Positions 1 to 9,404 of a DNA stretch of 64,000 nucleotides are shown piece after piece; position 1 is the first letter of the stretch, and each line of letters opens with the position of its first letter. The notes below the pieces were generated by a model. It did no database searches and was not told where the DNA came from. It worked only from the letters and a program-made list of their open reading frames with translations. The stretch is from Gammaproteobacteria bacterium (lineage in GTDB: Bacteria; Pseudomonadota; Gammaproteobacteria; Pseudomonadales; Azotimanducaceae). The position numbers and the translations under genes are program-made. The stretch is taken from contig JAPOYI010000217.1 in the NCBI GenBank assembly GCA_026706665.1, positions 1 to 64,000 on the forward strand, written 5' to 3'.

Positions 1-324
1 CCAATGCGGGAAATGAACCTGGGCTTCTACTGAACTAATGCGGGAAACAACAACGGGAATGAATATAGCAAGTGGCCTTTCGACGGGAATTGACGAGTGG
101 TTTGCGCGGTTCGCATTGGCCTCTTTGTTTCGCCGGGAAACGGACGCTCTCTCGACATCCGGTCCAGGGGGACGCGTTTCCCGGCACAACTACCCCCGGA
201 CAGACTAGCCAAGCGTACGGCGTCCATTGACCGTGAGGATGTTTCCGGCGTGCTGCGGCTCCGTGGATTCTGGGTGGGGCCCGAACCGGAAGGGGCCTAG
301 GTTGCCACACTATCCTTCTGTGGG
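1..324. other. Non-coding left edge
   Basis: No convincing gene is visible on either strand. The short open frames here lack recognisable domains and lie antisense to each other. The only pattern seen is an 11-base motif, aatgcgggaaa, occurring at about 3-13 and 37-47, followed by looser variants such as acgggaat. It is too short to call a functional repeat. The stretch lies downstream of the nuclease gene that ends at 325. Confidence 0.5.
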
Positions 325-1530
325 TCAGCCGGTATTGGGATCGTGGAAACCATCATCCTTCAGTTTCGTCCAAAGGGGAGTGAGTTCCTTGGTGATGGTA
401 TCTGCGAGGGCGTTGCGCCGGTCGGCGGAGTTAAGAATCGCTAGAGTCTCTTCGGTGGGCGTCCTGAGATTGAGGGCGGGCTCGTGCCACACGTAGCCAG
501 GTGAAGTGTTGTCGCAGTCCGGAAAGCCTCCGAGGTGCGCGCACAATGCCTTGAGTAGCTGGTGCTCCCTAGGAAAGTCCTCTTCGTCGCAATGGATGCC
601 GTACCAAAGATTGGTTGTGGCAGCAATGACGATCCAGATGCCGTCGGCCACTCGATAGTGAAGACCAGACTGGAAGTGCTGTAGACCCGCAACGGTCTTC
701 CGGACATCGTCGCGCGATGCATTCCGTACGTAGTCGGGGTCCCGGTGCAGGTCGGGAATCCGATCTCCTATCGTGTTCGCGACCTCACACCAGAGTAGAT
801 GGACGAGGTCGATGTGGGTCTCGGTGTACGCTTGGACCAGACCCCTCGCGACGACCATGTTGTCGTCGCGCATGAGGAGCGCCTTCAGCTTGTTCATGTA
901 AGTTCCATTTTGGTCGGTTCCGGTGAGCCGGCGGACAAGTTCGATGTACTGTGCGATGGAGTCTCTAAGGAACGGTTCGTCGAAAGCGCGTCGTTGGCAG
1001 CTACGCAGCCACTTGGGGAGGTTGTCACGGTAGGACAGGAGCGTGACCCGTTCGCGCAACGAGCCGGTGCTTTGCGCCTCGGGCTCCGTACCGAACAACG
1101 TGAGATAGCACAGGTGGACGGCGGAGTCATCGTAGGCGCCGCTGGAGACGAGGGCATCATGGTAGCGGAGTAGTTGCTGCTCTTGGTCTCTGGCGTAGAT
1201 CTTGTTTTCGATCACCACGGCTTCGTTCTTACCCTCGATTAGTAGATCGATGTGGTTCTTCTCGCGCGCCACGCGGGCACCGTCGAGCGAGATCTCCGGA
1301 ACGCCTGCAACAGAGTCGATGAAGTCTCGCAGGTTCTCGCGTTCGCCGGTCTCCTGGTCGCGGTGGTCGAGTAGCGCGTGCAGGAAGCGCGAGTGCAGGT
1401 GGACTTCGTCGCTTGCCTTTCGCAGAACCGTGAAGATGTTGAACGGTATTGGCTGGCTGGCAGCTTGGTAGCGCTCGTAGAGCCTACCGGCCGCGGCCAA
1501 CAGTGCGCGTTGCCGATCAATGCAAGCCAT
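325..1530 (-). CDS. PD-(D/E)XK nuclease superfamily protein (PDDEXK_4-like)
   Basis: The 401-residue product looks like a member of the PD-(D/E)XK nuclease superfamily. Around residues 93-120 it has HIDLLIEG followed by VIENKIYA and a downstream QLLRYHD, which is the Asp...Glu-x-Lys core with the Gln/Arg helix typical of PDDEXK_4 proteins. The N-terminal part is helical (NIFTVLRKASDEVHLHSRFL), also usual for this group. I chose ATG at 1530 rather than a TTG two codons upstream. It lies 54 nt downstream of another nuclease-like gene on the same strand, so the two are probably cotranscribed. Such proteins often sit in defence islands, but the substrate is unknown. I see nothing broken in it. 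Confidence 0.75.
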   Translation of the reverse strand: MACIDRQRALLAAAGRLYERYQAASQPIPFNIFTVLRKASDEVHLHSRFLHALLDHRDQETGERENLRDFIDSVAGVPEISLDGARVAREKNHIDLLIEGKNEAVVIENKIYARDQEQQLLRYHDALVSSGAYDDSAVHLCYLTLFGTEPEAQSTGSLRERVTLLSYRDNLPKWLRSCQRRAFDEPFLRDSIAQYIELVRRLTGTDQNGTYMNKLKALLMRDDNMVVARGLVQAYTETHIDLVHLLWCEVANTIGDRIPDLHRDPDYVRNASRDDVRKTVAGLQHFQSGLHYRVADGIWIVIAATTNLWYGIHCDEEDFPREHQLLKALCAHLGGFPDCDNTSPGYVWHEPALNLRTPTEETLAILNSADRRNALADTITKELTPLWTKLKDDGFHDPNTG

Positions 1531-1584
1531 GGCCAAGTCGTAGTAACAGGGTCGTTTCGGCTTGGGCCTTTCTACAGCGGACCC

Positions 1585-2601
1585 TCAAGCGATACTCTCG
1601 TACCGGTGCCGAAGGTAGCGAGCTGTCTCGGATTTGGGTGCGTTCCTACACACTGACGCTAGCAGATCCTCGACATACAAGCCCTTGAACCGCCCAGGTT
1701 CCGTGAGCTTGGACCAGACGGTATGGATGGTGTCGCCGAACGCTTCCAGCTTAGGCGAAGTGATGCGGTTCATCAGTTCGGTGTTCGCCTTCGGAGCCAC
1801 ATGTAGTAGGGAAACGATATCGGCGTCCATTTCGCCCCCACGTTCCATCGCCGAACACAGCAGCTGCTGTCGCATCAGTTGGTCGAACGGGTCAAAAAAC
1901 AGCGCGTCGTGTTCGACCAAACCCGATTTGATCTGGCAATCGGGTGCCTGGAGATGGCTGCGATAGATCTGGTCTAGGCGGTCGGTTTTGCGGGAGTGAC
2001 GCTTGGACTTGTTGTTCGGGTACTGTTCGGTGTATTTCCACTCGCCGGCCACGATCTGGATTCGGCCATCGCTGCGACGGAACCGGATTGCGAAGTCCAG
2101 ACTCGTGAAATTGGCGCCTCTGGTTCGCTCATCGTCGGACGCAACCCTTCCACGGGCGCGTTCGTCCAGATAGTTCCTCTCGCCGATCCATTCGAAGGCG
2201 ACGCAGCTATGTTCTCCGCCCTTAAGCGGTTCGTCTGCGGTGAACGGGAGCACCACATCGACGTCGTACCCGACATCCTGAAGCACGGACGCAAGCTCCC
2301 GGGGTGCACGAACGAACGGGAACCAAAAGTTCACGCAGCAGCTTTGGGAGCAGCAAAGGTGGTTGCTCGGTGCGTTGTTGTACCCGTCGTGCCACCCTAT
2401 CCTGCGCTTCGCGAAGTACCGCAATGCTTCGTCGCGGATTAACTCGTGGAGGTTCTCCGCTGCCTTGTCCTCATGCAGGCAGTAGGATCGGCGCTTGCGT
2501 GGGTAGAAACCGGGTTGGCACGCTGTCGGCGAGAATAGACTTTCCTTGAGAGGTTCTAGTCGCTTTTTCTCCCGGTCACGAAAAGTCACAGGCGGCTCCA
2601 T
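1585..2601 (-). CDS. Putative restriction endonuclease-like protein (PGN_0703-like)
   Basis: This 338-residue protein resembles the group annotated as PGN_0703 family putative restriction endonucleases; the match is from memory of the pattern and was not searched. The visible support is a PD-(D/E)XK-like core near residues 165-190: TSLDFAIRF, then IVAGEWKYTEQY, giving Asp and Glu-x-Lys positions. Its N-terminal third is rich in Cys and His (for example LCCSQSCCVNFWFPF), perhaps structural metal ligands. It starts at ATG 2601 with no strong ribosome-binding site. It is followed on the same strand by the second nuclease gene ending at 325. Two nuclease genes beside a resection operon and a toxin pair suggest a defence island. 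Confidence 0.6.
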   Translation of the reverse strand: MEPPVTFRDREKKRLEPLKESLFSPTACQPGFYPRKRRSYCLHEDKAAENLHELIRDEALRYFAKRRIGWHDGYNNAPSNHLCCSQSCCVNFWFPFVRAPRELASVLQDVGYDVDVVLPFTADEPLKGGEHSCVAFEWIGERNYLDERARGRVASDDERTRGANFTSLDFAIRFRRSDGRIQIVAGEWKYTEQYPNNKSKRHSRKTDRLDQIYRSHLQAPDCQIKSGLVEHDALFFDPFDQLMRQQLLCSAMERGGEMDADIVSLLHVAPKANTELMNRITSPKLEAFGDTIHTVWSKLTEPGRFKGLYVEDLLASVCRNAPKSETARYLRHRYESIA

Positions 2602-2958
2602 TCGGCTGGTAACAGGGCGCGAATGTTACTTCTTTCCTTCGCCGGCATCTGTCTTACGCCGTCGGCGGTGATCAAAAATGCGCCGGTACCAAGTGGTGGC
2701 GGAGCGACTGTTGGCAGCGCCGAACATCCCGCCCCAGCATGGTCTATGCCGCGTGCCAGACTGGTAGACGATGGACAGTGCAAGAACTCAGTCGGGCTTT
2801 TGGCGTAAGTGCGAATGGGGAACTTCGGAAATCGAGGTTATCGGACCATCGGCGGCGGACAGAGAGGGGACCTTGCCTAACCCGGTGTGACGCGCGTCGG
2901 AACCGACCGGGCGAGCGGGGCGAGGAACTGCTGTCCGCATATTCTAACTTGGAGCAGA
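2602..2958. other. Intergenic stretch without a recognised gene
   Basis: 357 bases between the upstream end of the nuclease pair and the 3' end of the VapC-like gene. Short open frames on both strands have no domain features and overlap each other. It may hold the promoter for the leftward nuclease genes, but no clear -10/-35 pair stands out. Confidence 0.45.
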
Positions 2959-3354
2959 TCAGCGGATGAACTCCATTTCGAGGCTGAGTTCGAGTGCGGC
3001 CCAGCTACGGTCCGCTGTCAAGACAGTGGCCCGTTCGCGACGCGCAAGGGCGAGACATGCGCGGTCACCGAGTGAGAGGCCGTGCGTGCGCGTCGTCCGA
3101 CGGAGTAACCCTGCGGTGATCGCAAGACTTTCGTCGAAAGGACGGATGGCCAGCCCGAAGCCGTGCAGCGACTCGCGAGCGTCCTCGTCGCTCAGACCCC
3201 GTTCGACTAGGCGGGCGACCACTTCGGATGCATTGACCGCCGAAAGTACGCCGTTGCCGAGAGCCTCGACGGCACGGTTTGCGCCATGTTCTCGGAAGGC
3301 GATTGCGAGCACGGCAGAACTGTCGAAGACGACGGACACTATTCTTCTCCCCAC
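2959..3354 (-). CDS. vapC: PIN-domain ribonuclease toxin (VapC-like)
   Basis: The 131-residue protein is a PIN-domain toxin of the VapC type, expected to cut RNA and to be held inactive by the antitoxin encoded just upstream. The acidic metal-binding residues are in place: Asp in VVFDSSAVLA near residue 10, Glu in VNASEVVARL near 43, Asp in SLGDRACLALA near 97, and Asp in LTADRSW near 114. Length is normal for the family. Its start at 3354 overlaps the end of the antitoxin gene by 16 nt, the usual translationally coupled arrangement. The pair is divergent from the herA operon. Confidence 0.85.
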   Translation of the reverse strand: MGRRIVSVVFDSSAVLAIAFREHGANRAVEALGNGVLSAVNASEVVARLVERGLSDEDARESLHGFGLAIRPFDESLAITAGLLRRTTRTHGLSLGDRACLALARRERATVLTADRSWAALELSLEMEFIR

Positions 3355-3833
3355 ATCGTCTTGCGGTCATTGAGAAAGGCGTCAACCTCGTCTACTCCCG
3401 GTCGCTTGAGGGAACGCAACTTCCTTTGTGTCCGGCGGATTGCAACGGGACGCGAAACCACCCTGAGTTCGCCCGCTTCCACCCGCACAGTCACCCACGG
3501 GTCCTTGTCGAGCAGCATCGCCTTGCGCATTTCTTGCGGGATCACCAGCCTCCCGTCAGGACCCACCGAAAGAGACTGGCTTTCGACATTGCGCAGGTCT
3601 TCGTCTGGACCCGTTGGCGTGTTGGTGGTGTCGTAGCTTGTCTTCCAATGCTGATACTGCGTATTCGCCGTGCCCCGGTTGCCGCGCTCCGTGACGATCC
3701 GTTCCACGACCTCGCGCCGGGACGCTCGCCGGCCCGTCTCCTGCGTGATCTCGTCGGCGACCTCCCACACCCGCCCCGTTCGCGTCCCTGGCCGGGGCCT
3801 TGGATAGACGACCGGTTGGTCCTTTCTGGCCAT
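3339..3833 (-). CDS. vapB: AbrB/SpoVT-type antitoxin with N-terminal extension (VapB-like)
   Basis: Likely antitoxin of the PIN toxin downstream. The AbrB-like swapped-hairpin segment is at roughly residues 85-125 (LSVGPDGRLVIPQEMRKAML, then VTVRVEAGELRVVS). I chose ATG 3833 (MARKDQPVV); frames upstream run into an AT-rich promoter-like region. At about 164 residues it is about twice the length of a simple VapB. The N-terminal half (VWEVADEITQETGRRASRRE and onward) looks like an added helix-turn-helix. This suggests an enlarged regulator that could repress its own promoter just upstream. The 16-nt overlap with vapC supports coupling. Confidence 0.72.
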   Translation of the reverse strand: MARKDQPVVYPRPRPGTRTGRVWEVADEITQETGRRASRREVVERIVTERGNRGTANTQYQHWKTSYDTTNTPTGPDEDLRNVESQSLSVGPDGRLVIPQEMRKAMLLDKDPWVTVRVEAGELRVVSRPVAIRRTQRKLRSLKRPGVDEVDAFLNDRKTMWGEE

Positions 3834-4204
3834 TGCGTTTGCTCTGGTACATTGAAAATGAATTGCCATAATATATATGAAATAGCAGACCATAAATAAA
3901 TTGGAAACTGTGGAGCTGAGCGCGTGTCCATAGTGGACGACGTTCAGTTTGCTGTCGGCGCCCAATCGACAGAGACGTCTGCTTCGTTTCAGAAGGTCAC
4001 TTGCGAGGCCCGACGCGAGCGGGACGTGGTAAGGTGCGCTGCGAATTCGACTCGGTTGGCAGCCGGGGTTGTCGTAGCATCCCGCTGGATTCTTGGGGAC
4101 AAGCGTCCTGGGTCACGAGACGCGCTCAAGAGGAAGCGGGAACAAGTCTCGCGTCTAGCCGCCTGTGCCAAACGCGATCAACTTTGGGTATTGCTAGCAT
4201 CGCC
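3834..4204. promoter_or_regulatory. Divergent intergenic region, AT-rich promoter-like segment
   Basis: This gap separates the divergent vapBC pair and herA operon. Bases about 3855-3905 are strikingly AT-rich against the GC-rich surroundings, with runs such as cataatatatatgaaat and ataaataaattgg, and could carry promoters in both directions plus an antitoxin operator. The remaining part up to 4204 has an open frame continuous with herA, but its translation does not resemble a HerA N terminus, so I treat it as leader. No experimental or exact -10/-35 assignment is possible. Confidence 0.4.
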
Positions 4205-5887
4205 ATGGACGAAACTCATCTGGTCGGCCGAGTCCTCGGCACCGACGATGCGACACCGCTCTCGTTCTGGGTTGCGCTCGGCGCTCAGCAGTACCTCCAA
4301 CTGGACGACGTCGTCGCCCTAGAGCGCCCGTTACCGCAAGGCCGCCAAGTGCGCATCTATGGCCTCGTAACTCAGGTTCGGGCTCGGCATGAGGGTGCCC
4401 GTTTCGACTCAGATGTGTTCCTGATAGAGGATGGCATACTGCCGGCCGAGGTCAGTCAAGCCGCCCAGGTGATGGCCACGCGTTTCGAGCCCGAGATTTT
4501 CGTGCCGCCACTGCCTGGTCAGCCGGTTTACAAGGCTGTGGGCACCGACCGCGATATGGCACTTTTTTTCGATGGAATGGCCAAGCGGCTGCCCGCCGGG
4601 CTGACTCGCGACGATGAACCGCTCTACGCCAATCTAGAGTTCCTCGACGGCACGCGAGGTGCGCACGTCAACATCAGCGGTATCTCGGGCGTCGCCACCA
4701 AGACGACCTACGCGACGTTCCTGCTCTTCAGCCTTTTTCAGTCGGATGTTCTCGGCGGCGAGGCGATCAATACGAAGGCATTGATTTACAACGTCAAGGG
4801 CGAAGATCTCCTCTTCCTAGATCGGACTAACGCCGAACTGACGGAGGAAGATCGTGCGCGCTACGACCGTTTGGGCTTGACGCCAGGCGCCTTCGACAGC
4901 GTCGAGTTCTGGGCCCCGCCGAGACGTGACGATCCAAGCGCGACTCCGGACGTGGCGACCCGACAAAAGGGTGTCACGTCCTATTTCTGGACGTTGGCCG
5001 AGTTCTGTCAGGAACGGCTACTCCCCTTCGTGTTCGCGGACGCCGAGGATGACCGGCAGCAATACACCATCGTGATTCACAACGTGGTTGATCGGCTCGC
5101 GAGAGAAGCGCAACCGCTCCCCGACGGCGGCGTGGCGATCGACGGTCAGACGATCACCGATTTCGAAGCGCTGGCGCAATTGATTGCGGACCGCCTTCAG
5201 GACGACCTGACAATGCCGGACTGGGCGGGACGTGCCATTGGCCAGGGTACGGTCAACGCGTTCGTTCGGCGTCTCTTCGGCGCGGTCCGTCACCTTCGGC
5301 ATTTGATCCGAGGCGACGTGTCGAATCCGGAACGCCACCGTGTGCAACGCCAGGCACAACTCACCGTAGTGGACATCCACAATCTGAATGATCGCGCCAA
5401 GCGTTTCGTTGTCGGCGTCACACTACGCCGTGCCTTTGACGAAAAGGAACGAGCAGGCCTCCAGCGGCCGTTGTTGTTCGTGGTGCTTGACGAATTGAAC
5501 AAATACGCCCCGCGGGAAGGATCGAGTCCGATCAAGGAGATACTCGTAGACATGTCCGAGCGTGGTCGGTCGTTGGGAATAATCTTGATTGGTGCCCAGC
5601 AGACGGCGAGTGAGGTGGAACGCCGTATCGTCTCCAACTCTTCGTTGCGTATTGTCGGTCGTCTTGACGCCGCAGAAGCGGGTCGAGACGAATACGGTTT
5701 CCTGCCCGCGGTGCATCGGCAGCGTTCTACGATTCTGAAGCCGGGCACAATGATCCTCTCGCAGCCGGAACTGCCGATACCGTTAGTGACGCAGTTCCCG
5801 TTCCCAGCTTGGGCGACACGGCCCAGCGAAGCATCGGCGAGTACCACAAGCGGCAAATCTGACGATCCATTCAAGGGTTTGGGCTGA
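4205..5887 (+). CDS. herA: HerA-family DNA translocase/helicase
   Basis: The 560-residue product is a HerA-type hexameric DNA-pumping ATPase expected to act with NurA and Mre11-Rad50 in DNA end resection. The N terminus (HLVGRVLGTDDATPLSFWVA) is the HAS-barrel; I start at ATG 4205 for this reason. The P-loop near residues 158-166 is degenerate, GISGVATKTT, a form I associate with a bacterial HerA subgroup. Walker B is at LLFVVLDELNKYAP near residue 430, followed by the sensor segment IILIGAQQTASEVERR and an Arg-rich strand. It is the first gene of a tight operon: sbcD starts 7 nt after its stop. No obvious ribosome-binding site is present. Confidence 0.88.
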   Translation: MDETHLVGRVLGTDDATPLSFWVALGAQQYLQLDDVVALERPLPQGRQVRIYGLVTQVRARHEGARFDSDVFLIEDGILPAEVSQAAQVMATRFEPEIFVPPLPGQPVYKAVGTDRDMALFFDGMAKRLPAGLTRDDEPLYANLEFLDGTRGAHVNISGISGVATKTTYATFLLFSLFQSDVLGGEAINTKALIYNVKGEDLLFLDRTNAELTEEDRARYDRLGLTPGAFDSVEFWAPPRRDDPSATPDVATRQKGVTSYFWTLAEFCQERLLPFVFADAEDDRQQYTIVIHNVVDRLAREAQPLPDGGVAIDGQTITDFEALAQLIADRLQDDLTMPDWAGRAIGQGTVNAFVRRLFGAVRHLRHLIRGDVSNPERHRVQRQAQLTVVDIHNLNDRAKRFVVGVTLRRAFDEKERAGLQRPLLFVVLDELNKYAPREGSSPIKEILVDMSERGRSLGIILIGAQQTASEVERRIVSNSSLRIVGRLDAAEAGRDEYGFLPAVHRQRSTILKPGTMILSQPELPIPLVTQFPFPAWATRPSEASASTTSGKSDDPFKGLG

Positions 5888-5894
5888 ATCACCC

Positions 5895-7034
5895 ATGCGT
5901 TTTCTGCACACCGGTGACTGGCATGTTGGCAAGACCTTGCGGGGTCGCAGCCGCGCCGACGAGCACCGCGCCGTATTGACGGAAATCCAGGAGATCGCTA
6001 ACGATCAAGAGGTCGATGCAGTACTTGTGGCTGGAGACCTGTTCGACACTGCGGCACCGGGCCCCGAATCCGAAGAGATCGTCTATGAGACTTTGCTGAG
6101 TCTCTCCCGGAAGAGGGCTGTGGTCGTCATCGCCGGGAATCACGACAACCCTAACCGTCTCAACGCGGTCAGGCCTCTGCTTGGACTCGGCAACGTTATT
6201 GCATTGCCTCGGGTTACGAGACCCGAGGAGGGCGGGGTCGTAGAACTTGCGGCCGCTTCTGGCGAGCGAGCCCGCGTGGCCCTCCTGCCGTTTGTGTCGC
6301 AACGCGGAATTGTGAGGGCTGAGGCGTTGATGTCGCAGGATTCCGACCAGCACGCCACGGAATACGCGGAGCGTTTGGTCAATGTTCTCTCGCAACTCTG
6401 CGGCGAAGCAGATTCCACTACTGTCAACATCGTCCTTGCTCATGCGATGGTGCATGGCGGCACGATGGGTGGCGGTGAGCGTTCTGCCCATACCGTTTTC
6501 CAATACAGCATTCCAACCGCGGCGTTTCCCGCCGAGTTCCACTACGTGGCGCTTGGCCACCTGCACCGCGCACAGCAACTCCCCGGAGCATGTCCAATCC
6601 ATTACAGCGGTTCGCCATTGCAGCTGGACTTTGGCGAGACCGAGGACGCGAAGAGCGTCAACATTGTCGAGGCTAGTGCGGGGCAGCCCGCGAATGTCGA
6701 GCAAGTAACGCTGTCGGCTGGCAGGAGGCTGCGTCGTGTCAGTGGTTCGATGATCACACTCGCGGCCTTGGCGGAAACCGTTGGCGACGAATTCCTCTTG
6801 GTCGAAGTGCAGGAAACCTCCAGACCGGGCTTGGCGGACGAAGTACGCGTACTCCTTCCAAATGCTGTCGAGGTCCGCGTGCCGCTTGCTGAGGGCGACT
6901 CACCGGAACAGCCTTCTCGTCGCGGACGAGCGCCTCAAGAACTATTTCACGATTACCTCGAGCATATGAATGCTGGCAACGAACAGGTCGAGACGCTGTT
7001 CAACGAATTGCTGGAGGACGTGAATGCGGCCTGA
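5895..7034 (+). CDS. sbcD: Mre11/SbcD-type nuclease subunit
   Basis: This 379-residue protein is the calcineurin-like nuclease that partners SbcC/Rad50. All family phosphoesterase motifs are visible: GDWHVGK near residue 7, VLVAGDLFDT near 46, GNHDN near 82, LAHAMVHGG near 182 and ALGHLHRAQ near 220. It would cut DNA ends and hairpins as an Mn-dependent nuclease in complex with SbcC. Length is typical of SbcD. It lies between herA and sbcC, and its 3' end overlaps the start of sbcC by 11 nt. Nothing appears damaged. Confidence 0.95.
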   Translation: MRFLHTGDWHVGKTLRGRSRADEHRAVLTEIQEIANDQEVDAVLVAGDLFDTAAPGPESEEIVYETLLSLSRKRAVVVIAGNHDNPNRLNAVRPLLGLGNVIALPRVTRPEEGGVVELAAASGERARVALLPFVSQRGIVRAEALMSQDSDQHATEYAERLVNVLSQLCGEADSTTVNIVLAHAMVHGGTMGGGERSAHTVFQYSIPTAAFPAEFHYVALGHLHRAQQLPGACPIHYSGSPLQLDFGETEDAKSVNIVEASAGQPANVEQVTLSAGRRLRRVSGSMITLAALAETVGDEFLLVEVQETSRPGLADEVRVLLPNAVEVRVPLAEGDSPEQPSRRGRAPQELFHDYLEHMNAGNEQVETLFNELLEDVNAA

Positions 7035-9402
7035 AGCGTTGGAACTCGAGGGTTTCACGGTATTCCGGGAGCCGACCCGTGTTGACTTCGCCGATGCCGA
7101 CTTATTTGCCTTCACTGGCGCGACGGGTGCTGGGAAGTCGAGTCTCATCGATGCCATGATCTTCGCGTTGTATGGGAGTATTCCGCGGCTGGATGAGCGG
7201 GCCGTAGCCCCCGTGATAAGCCAGGGACGTCGGGACGCGCGGGTGAGGCTTGACTTCGCGCTGGGCGAACGGCGTTACACGGTCGTTCGCGTCGTGCGAC
7301 GCGGCAAAGGGGCGAGTGCGTCGACGCGGGAAGCGCGGCTCGAGTGTGGCGACAAGGTAATCGCAGGAAATGTGCGGGAACTCGACGCCGAGATCGCGCG
7401 GCTGATCGGTCTTGACTTCCGCCAGTTCACTACTTGCGCAGTATTGCCGCAGGGAGATTTCGCCCGTTTCCTGCATGCTCGACCGGCCGAGCGGCAGAAG
7501 CTCCTGACGCAGTTGCTGGGTTTCGAGGTTTACGCGGCGATGCGGCAGCGGGCACACGCGAAGGTAGACATCGGTCGAGATCGGATCCAAGTGGTGGGAC
7601 AGCGCCTCGAAGCCCTGGCCGACATAAACAGGAAGGTCGAGAAGGCCCACGAGGCGCGGGTAGAGGCGCTCACAGCTTTGCAGAACGATTCGATCGAAGA
7701 GTTCAAGAAAATCGAAGAAATAGGGCAGGAGGTGTGCGCCGTTTCGCTTGGGCGGGAGAAACTCTCGATGCAACTAAAGGCTCTCCGTGCAGTGCGAATA
7801 CCGGATGATGTCCGACAGTTGGCATCCGATCTCTTCGCTGTAACTCGGGCCGTGCAAGGCGCGGAGCAGGCGCGGGCATTGGCGGAAGTCGAGTTGGAAA
7901 GCGCCGAGGCGAGTCGTGCTGCGCTGGGTGAGCAAAGCGAATTGGAGCAACTGCAAGCCCTGTATCGTAGTCAAGACGATCTTGACCGTCATCTCGGAGC
8001 AGCCAAGGACACGACAGAAATGGCCCGCAAGAAAGCGGACCAAACCGATGCGGCCCTGAAGGCGGCGACTGGTGCCGCATCTGACGCCCGAGAAAGGCTG
8101 GAAGCAGTTAGGCGCACCCACGCCGCGCATGAACTGCGAGGCCACTTGGTCGCTGGTGAGTCGTGTCCAGTTTGTGGCCAGACCGTCGCTAACACGCCCG
8201 AGGGCGAGGAGCTGGCGGCCCTTGCTGATGTGGAGAATGTGGAGCAACACGCCATCGCACGCCGGGACGCCGCCGACAAAAAGCACCAGCAATCAGCACA
8301 GAAACTGGCGGCGGCGGTCGCACTTGAGCGACGAGTCGCCAAGAGTTTCAAGGAGGCATCCGAACACCTCAAAGAGGCACCCCCACTTGCCGAAATCGAA
8401 GAACAGCTGGATCAGATCGCGGACGCCGATCAGGCACAACGCAGAGCGAAGCAGAGGCAGGAAGATAGCTATCAGACCTTGATCGATGCTCAACGAGACA
8501 GGCAGGACATTACTGAGCGGGAGAGGGCGGCTTGGACGGCATATCACTCGGCACGAAATGCGGTGCCGGACCTGTCGCCACCATCGCCGCCCAAGGAAGA
8601 CCTAACGGACTCCTGGATGGAGCTCCAGAAGTGGGCGACGCACACGATACCGGAGCTCAGCGGGAAGGACGAAAACCTGCGCAAGGAAGTCGAGCAGCTT
8701 GATCGCGACCTCGAATCGAGACGGGCCCGCTTGGCAGCGCGCTTTGAAGATCAAGGAGTCACTTTCGACAACGAGCCAGTGCGGAATCTGCTTAAAGCAG
8801 TGACGCAGTCCAACGTCGAGTTGGAGGAGGTCCGGAGGAAACGCAAGGAGAAAAAACACTTGCGTGCCGAGGTTAGAACCACCCAGTCAGAAGTCAACGT
8901 CGCCGAGACCTTGTGGCGGCACCTGCATGCTACCGGTTTCGAGCGGTGGCTAATGCACGAGGCGTTCGGCCGGCTGGCAAGTGGCGCGAGCGACCTTCTC
9001 TTGGAGTTATCCAACGGGCAGTACGCCTTCAGGCACGACGAAAGGCTCGAATTTGAGGTCATCGACCACGCCAACGCTGGGGAGGCCCGATCTGCACGAA
9101 CGTTGTCCGGCGGAGAGACCTTCCTTGCTTCACTATCTCTAGCTCTGGCGCTTGCGGACGAAGTGGCGGATTTTGCTACCGAAGGCTCGGCGCAGTTGGA
9201 GTCCATCTTTCTGGACGAGGGATTCGGAACGCTCGATCCCGATGCCCTGGATGTCGTCGCAACGGCCATCGAGGAACTCGGCGCCCGTGGTCGGATGGTG
9301 GGTGTAGTTACCCACGTCGCCGACCTCGCCCAGCGGGTACCTGTTCAGTTCAAGGTCTCTAAAGCTTCGGGCAGCGCAACCGTGGAACGTGTGGAGACAT
9401 AA
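7024..9402 (+). CDS. sbcC: Rad50/SbcC-type SMC-like ATPase
   Basis: The 792-residue product has all landmarks of SbcC/Rad50: Walker A GATGAGKSSLIDAM near residues 32-45, Q-loop CAVLPQGDFARFL near 139-151, a zinc hook CPVCG at residues 381-385 in the middle of long coiled coils, the ABC signature LSGGETFLASLS near 695 and Walker B SIFLDEGFGTLD near 730. It is shorter than E. coli SbcC (1048 residues), so the coiled coils are short, closer to archaeal Rad50. It overlaps sbcD by 11 nt, and nurA begins 2 nt after its stop, so the products are very likely made together. Confidence 0.95.
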   Translation: MRPEALELEGFTVFREPTRVDFADADLFAFTGATGAGKSSLIDAMIFALYGSIPRLDERAVAPVISQGRRDARVRLDFALGERRYTVVRVVRRGKGASASTREARLECGDKVIAGNVRELDAEIARLIGLDFRQFTTCAVLPQGDFARFLHARPAERQKLLTQLLGFEVYAAMRQRAHAKVDIGRDRIQVVGQRLEALADINRKVEKAHEARVEALTALQNDSIEEFKKIEEIGQEVCAVSLGREKLSMQLKALRAVRIPDDVRQLASDLFAVTRAVQGAEQARALAEVELESAEASRAALGEQSELEQLQALYRSQDDLDRHLGAAKDTTEMARKKADQTDAALKAATGAASDARERLEAVRRTHAAHELRGHLVAGESCPVCGQTVANTPEGEELAALADVENVEQHAIARRDAADKKHQQSAQKLAAAVALERRVAKSFKEASEHLKEAPPLAEIEEQLDQIADADQAQRRAKQRQEDSYQTLIDAQRDRQDITERERAAWTAYHSARNAVPDLSPPSPPKEDLTDSWMELQKWATHTIPELSGKDENLRKEVEQLDRDLESRRARLAARFEDQGVTFDNEPVRNLLKAVTQSNVELEEVRRKRKEKKHLRAEVRTTQSEVNVAETLWRHLHATGFERWLMHEAFGRLASGASDLLLELSNGQYAFRHDERLEFEVIDHANAGEARSARTLSGGETFLASLSLALALADEVADFATEGSAQLESIFLDEGFGTLDPDALDVVATAIEELGARGRMVGVVTHVADLAQRVPVQFKVSKASGSATVERVET

Positions 9403-9404
9403 CG

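Noticed and set aside
3..47. Twofold aatgcgggaaa motif at the left edge
   Set aside because: Two copies of 11 bases with uneven surroundings are not enough to call a repeat family.
4001..4204. Upstream extension of the herA frame to 4001
   Set aside because: The extra 68 residues have no HerA character, while MDETHLVGRVLG at 4205 matches the normal N terminus.
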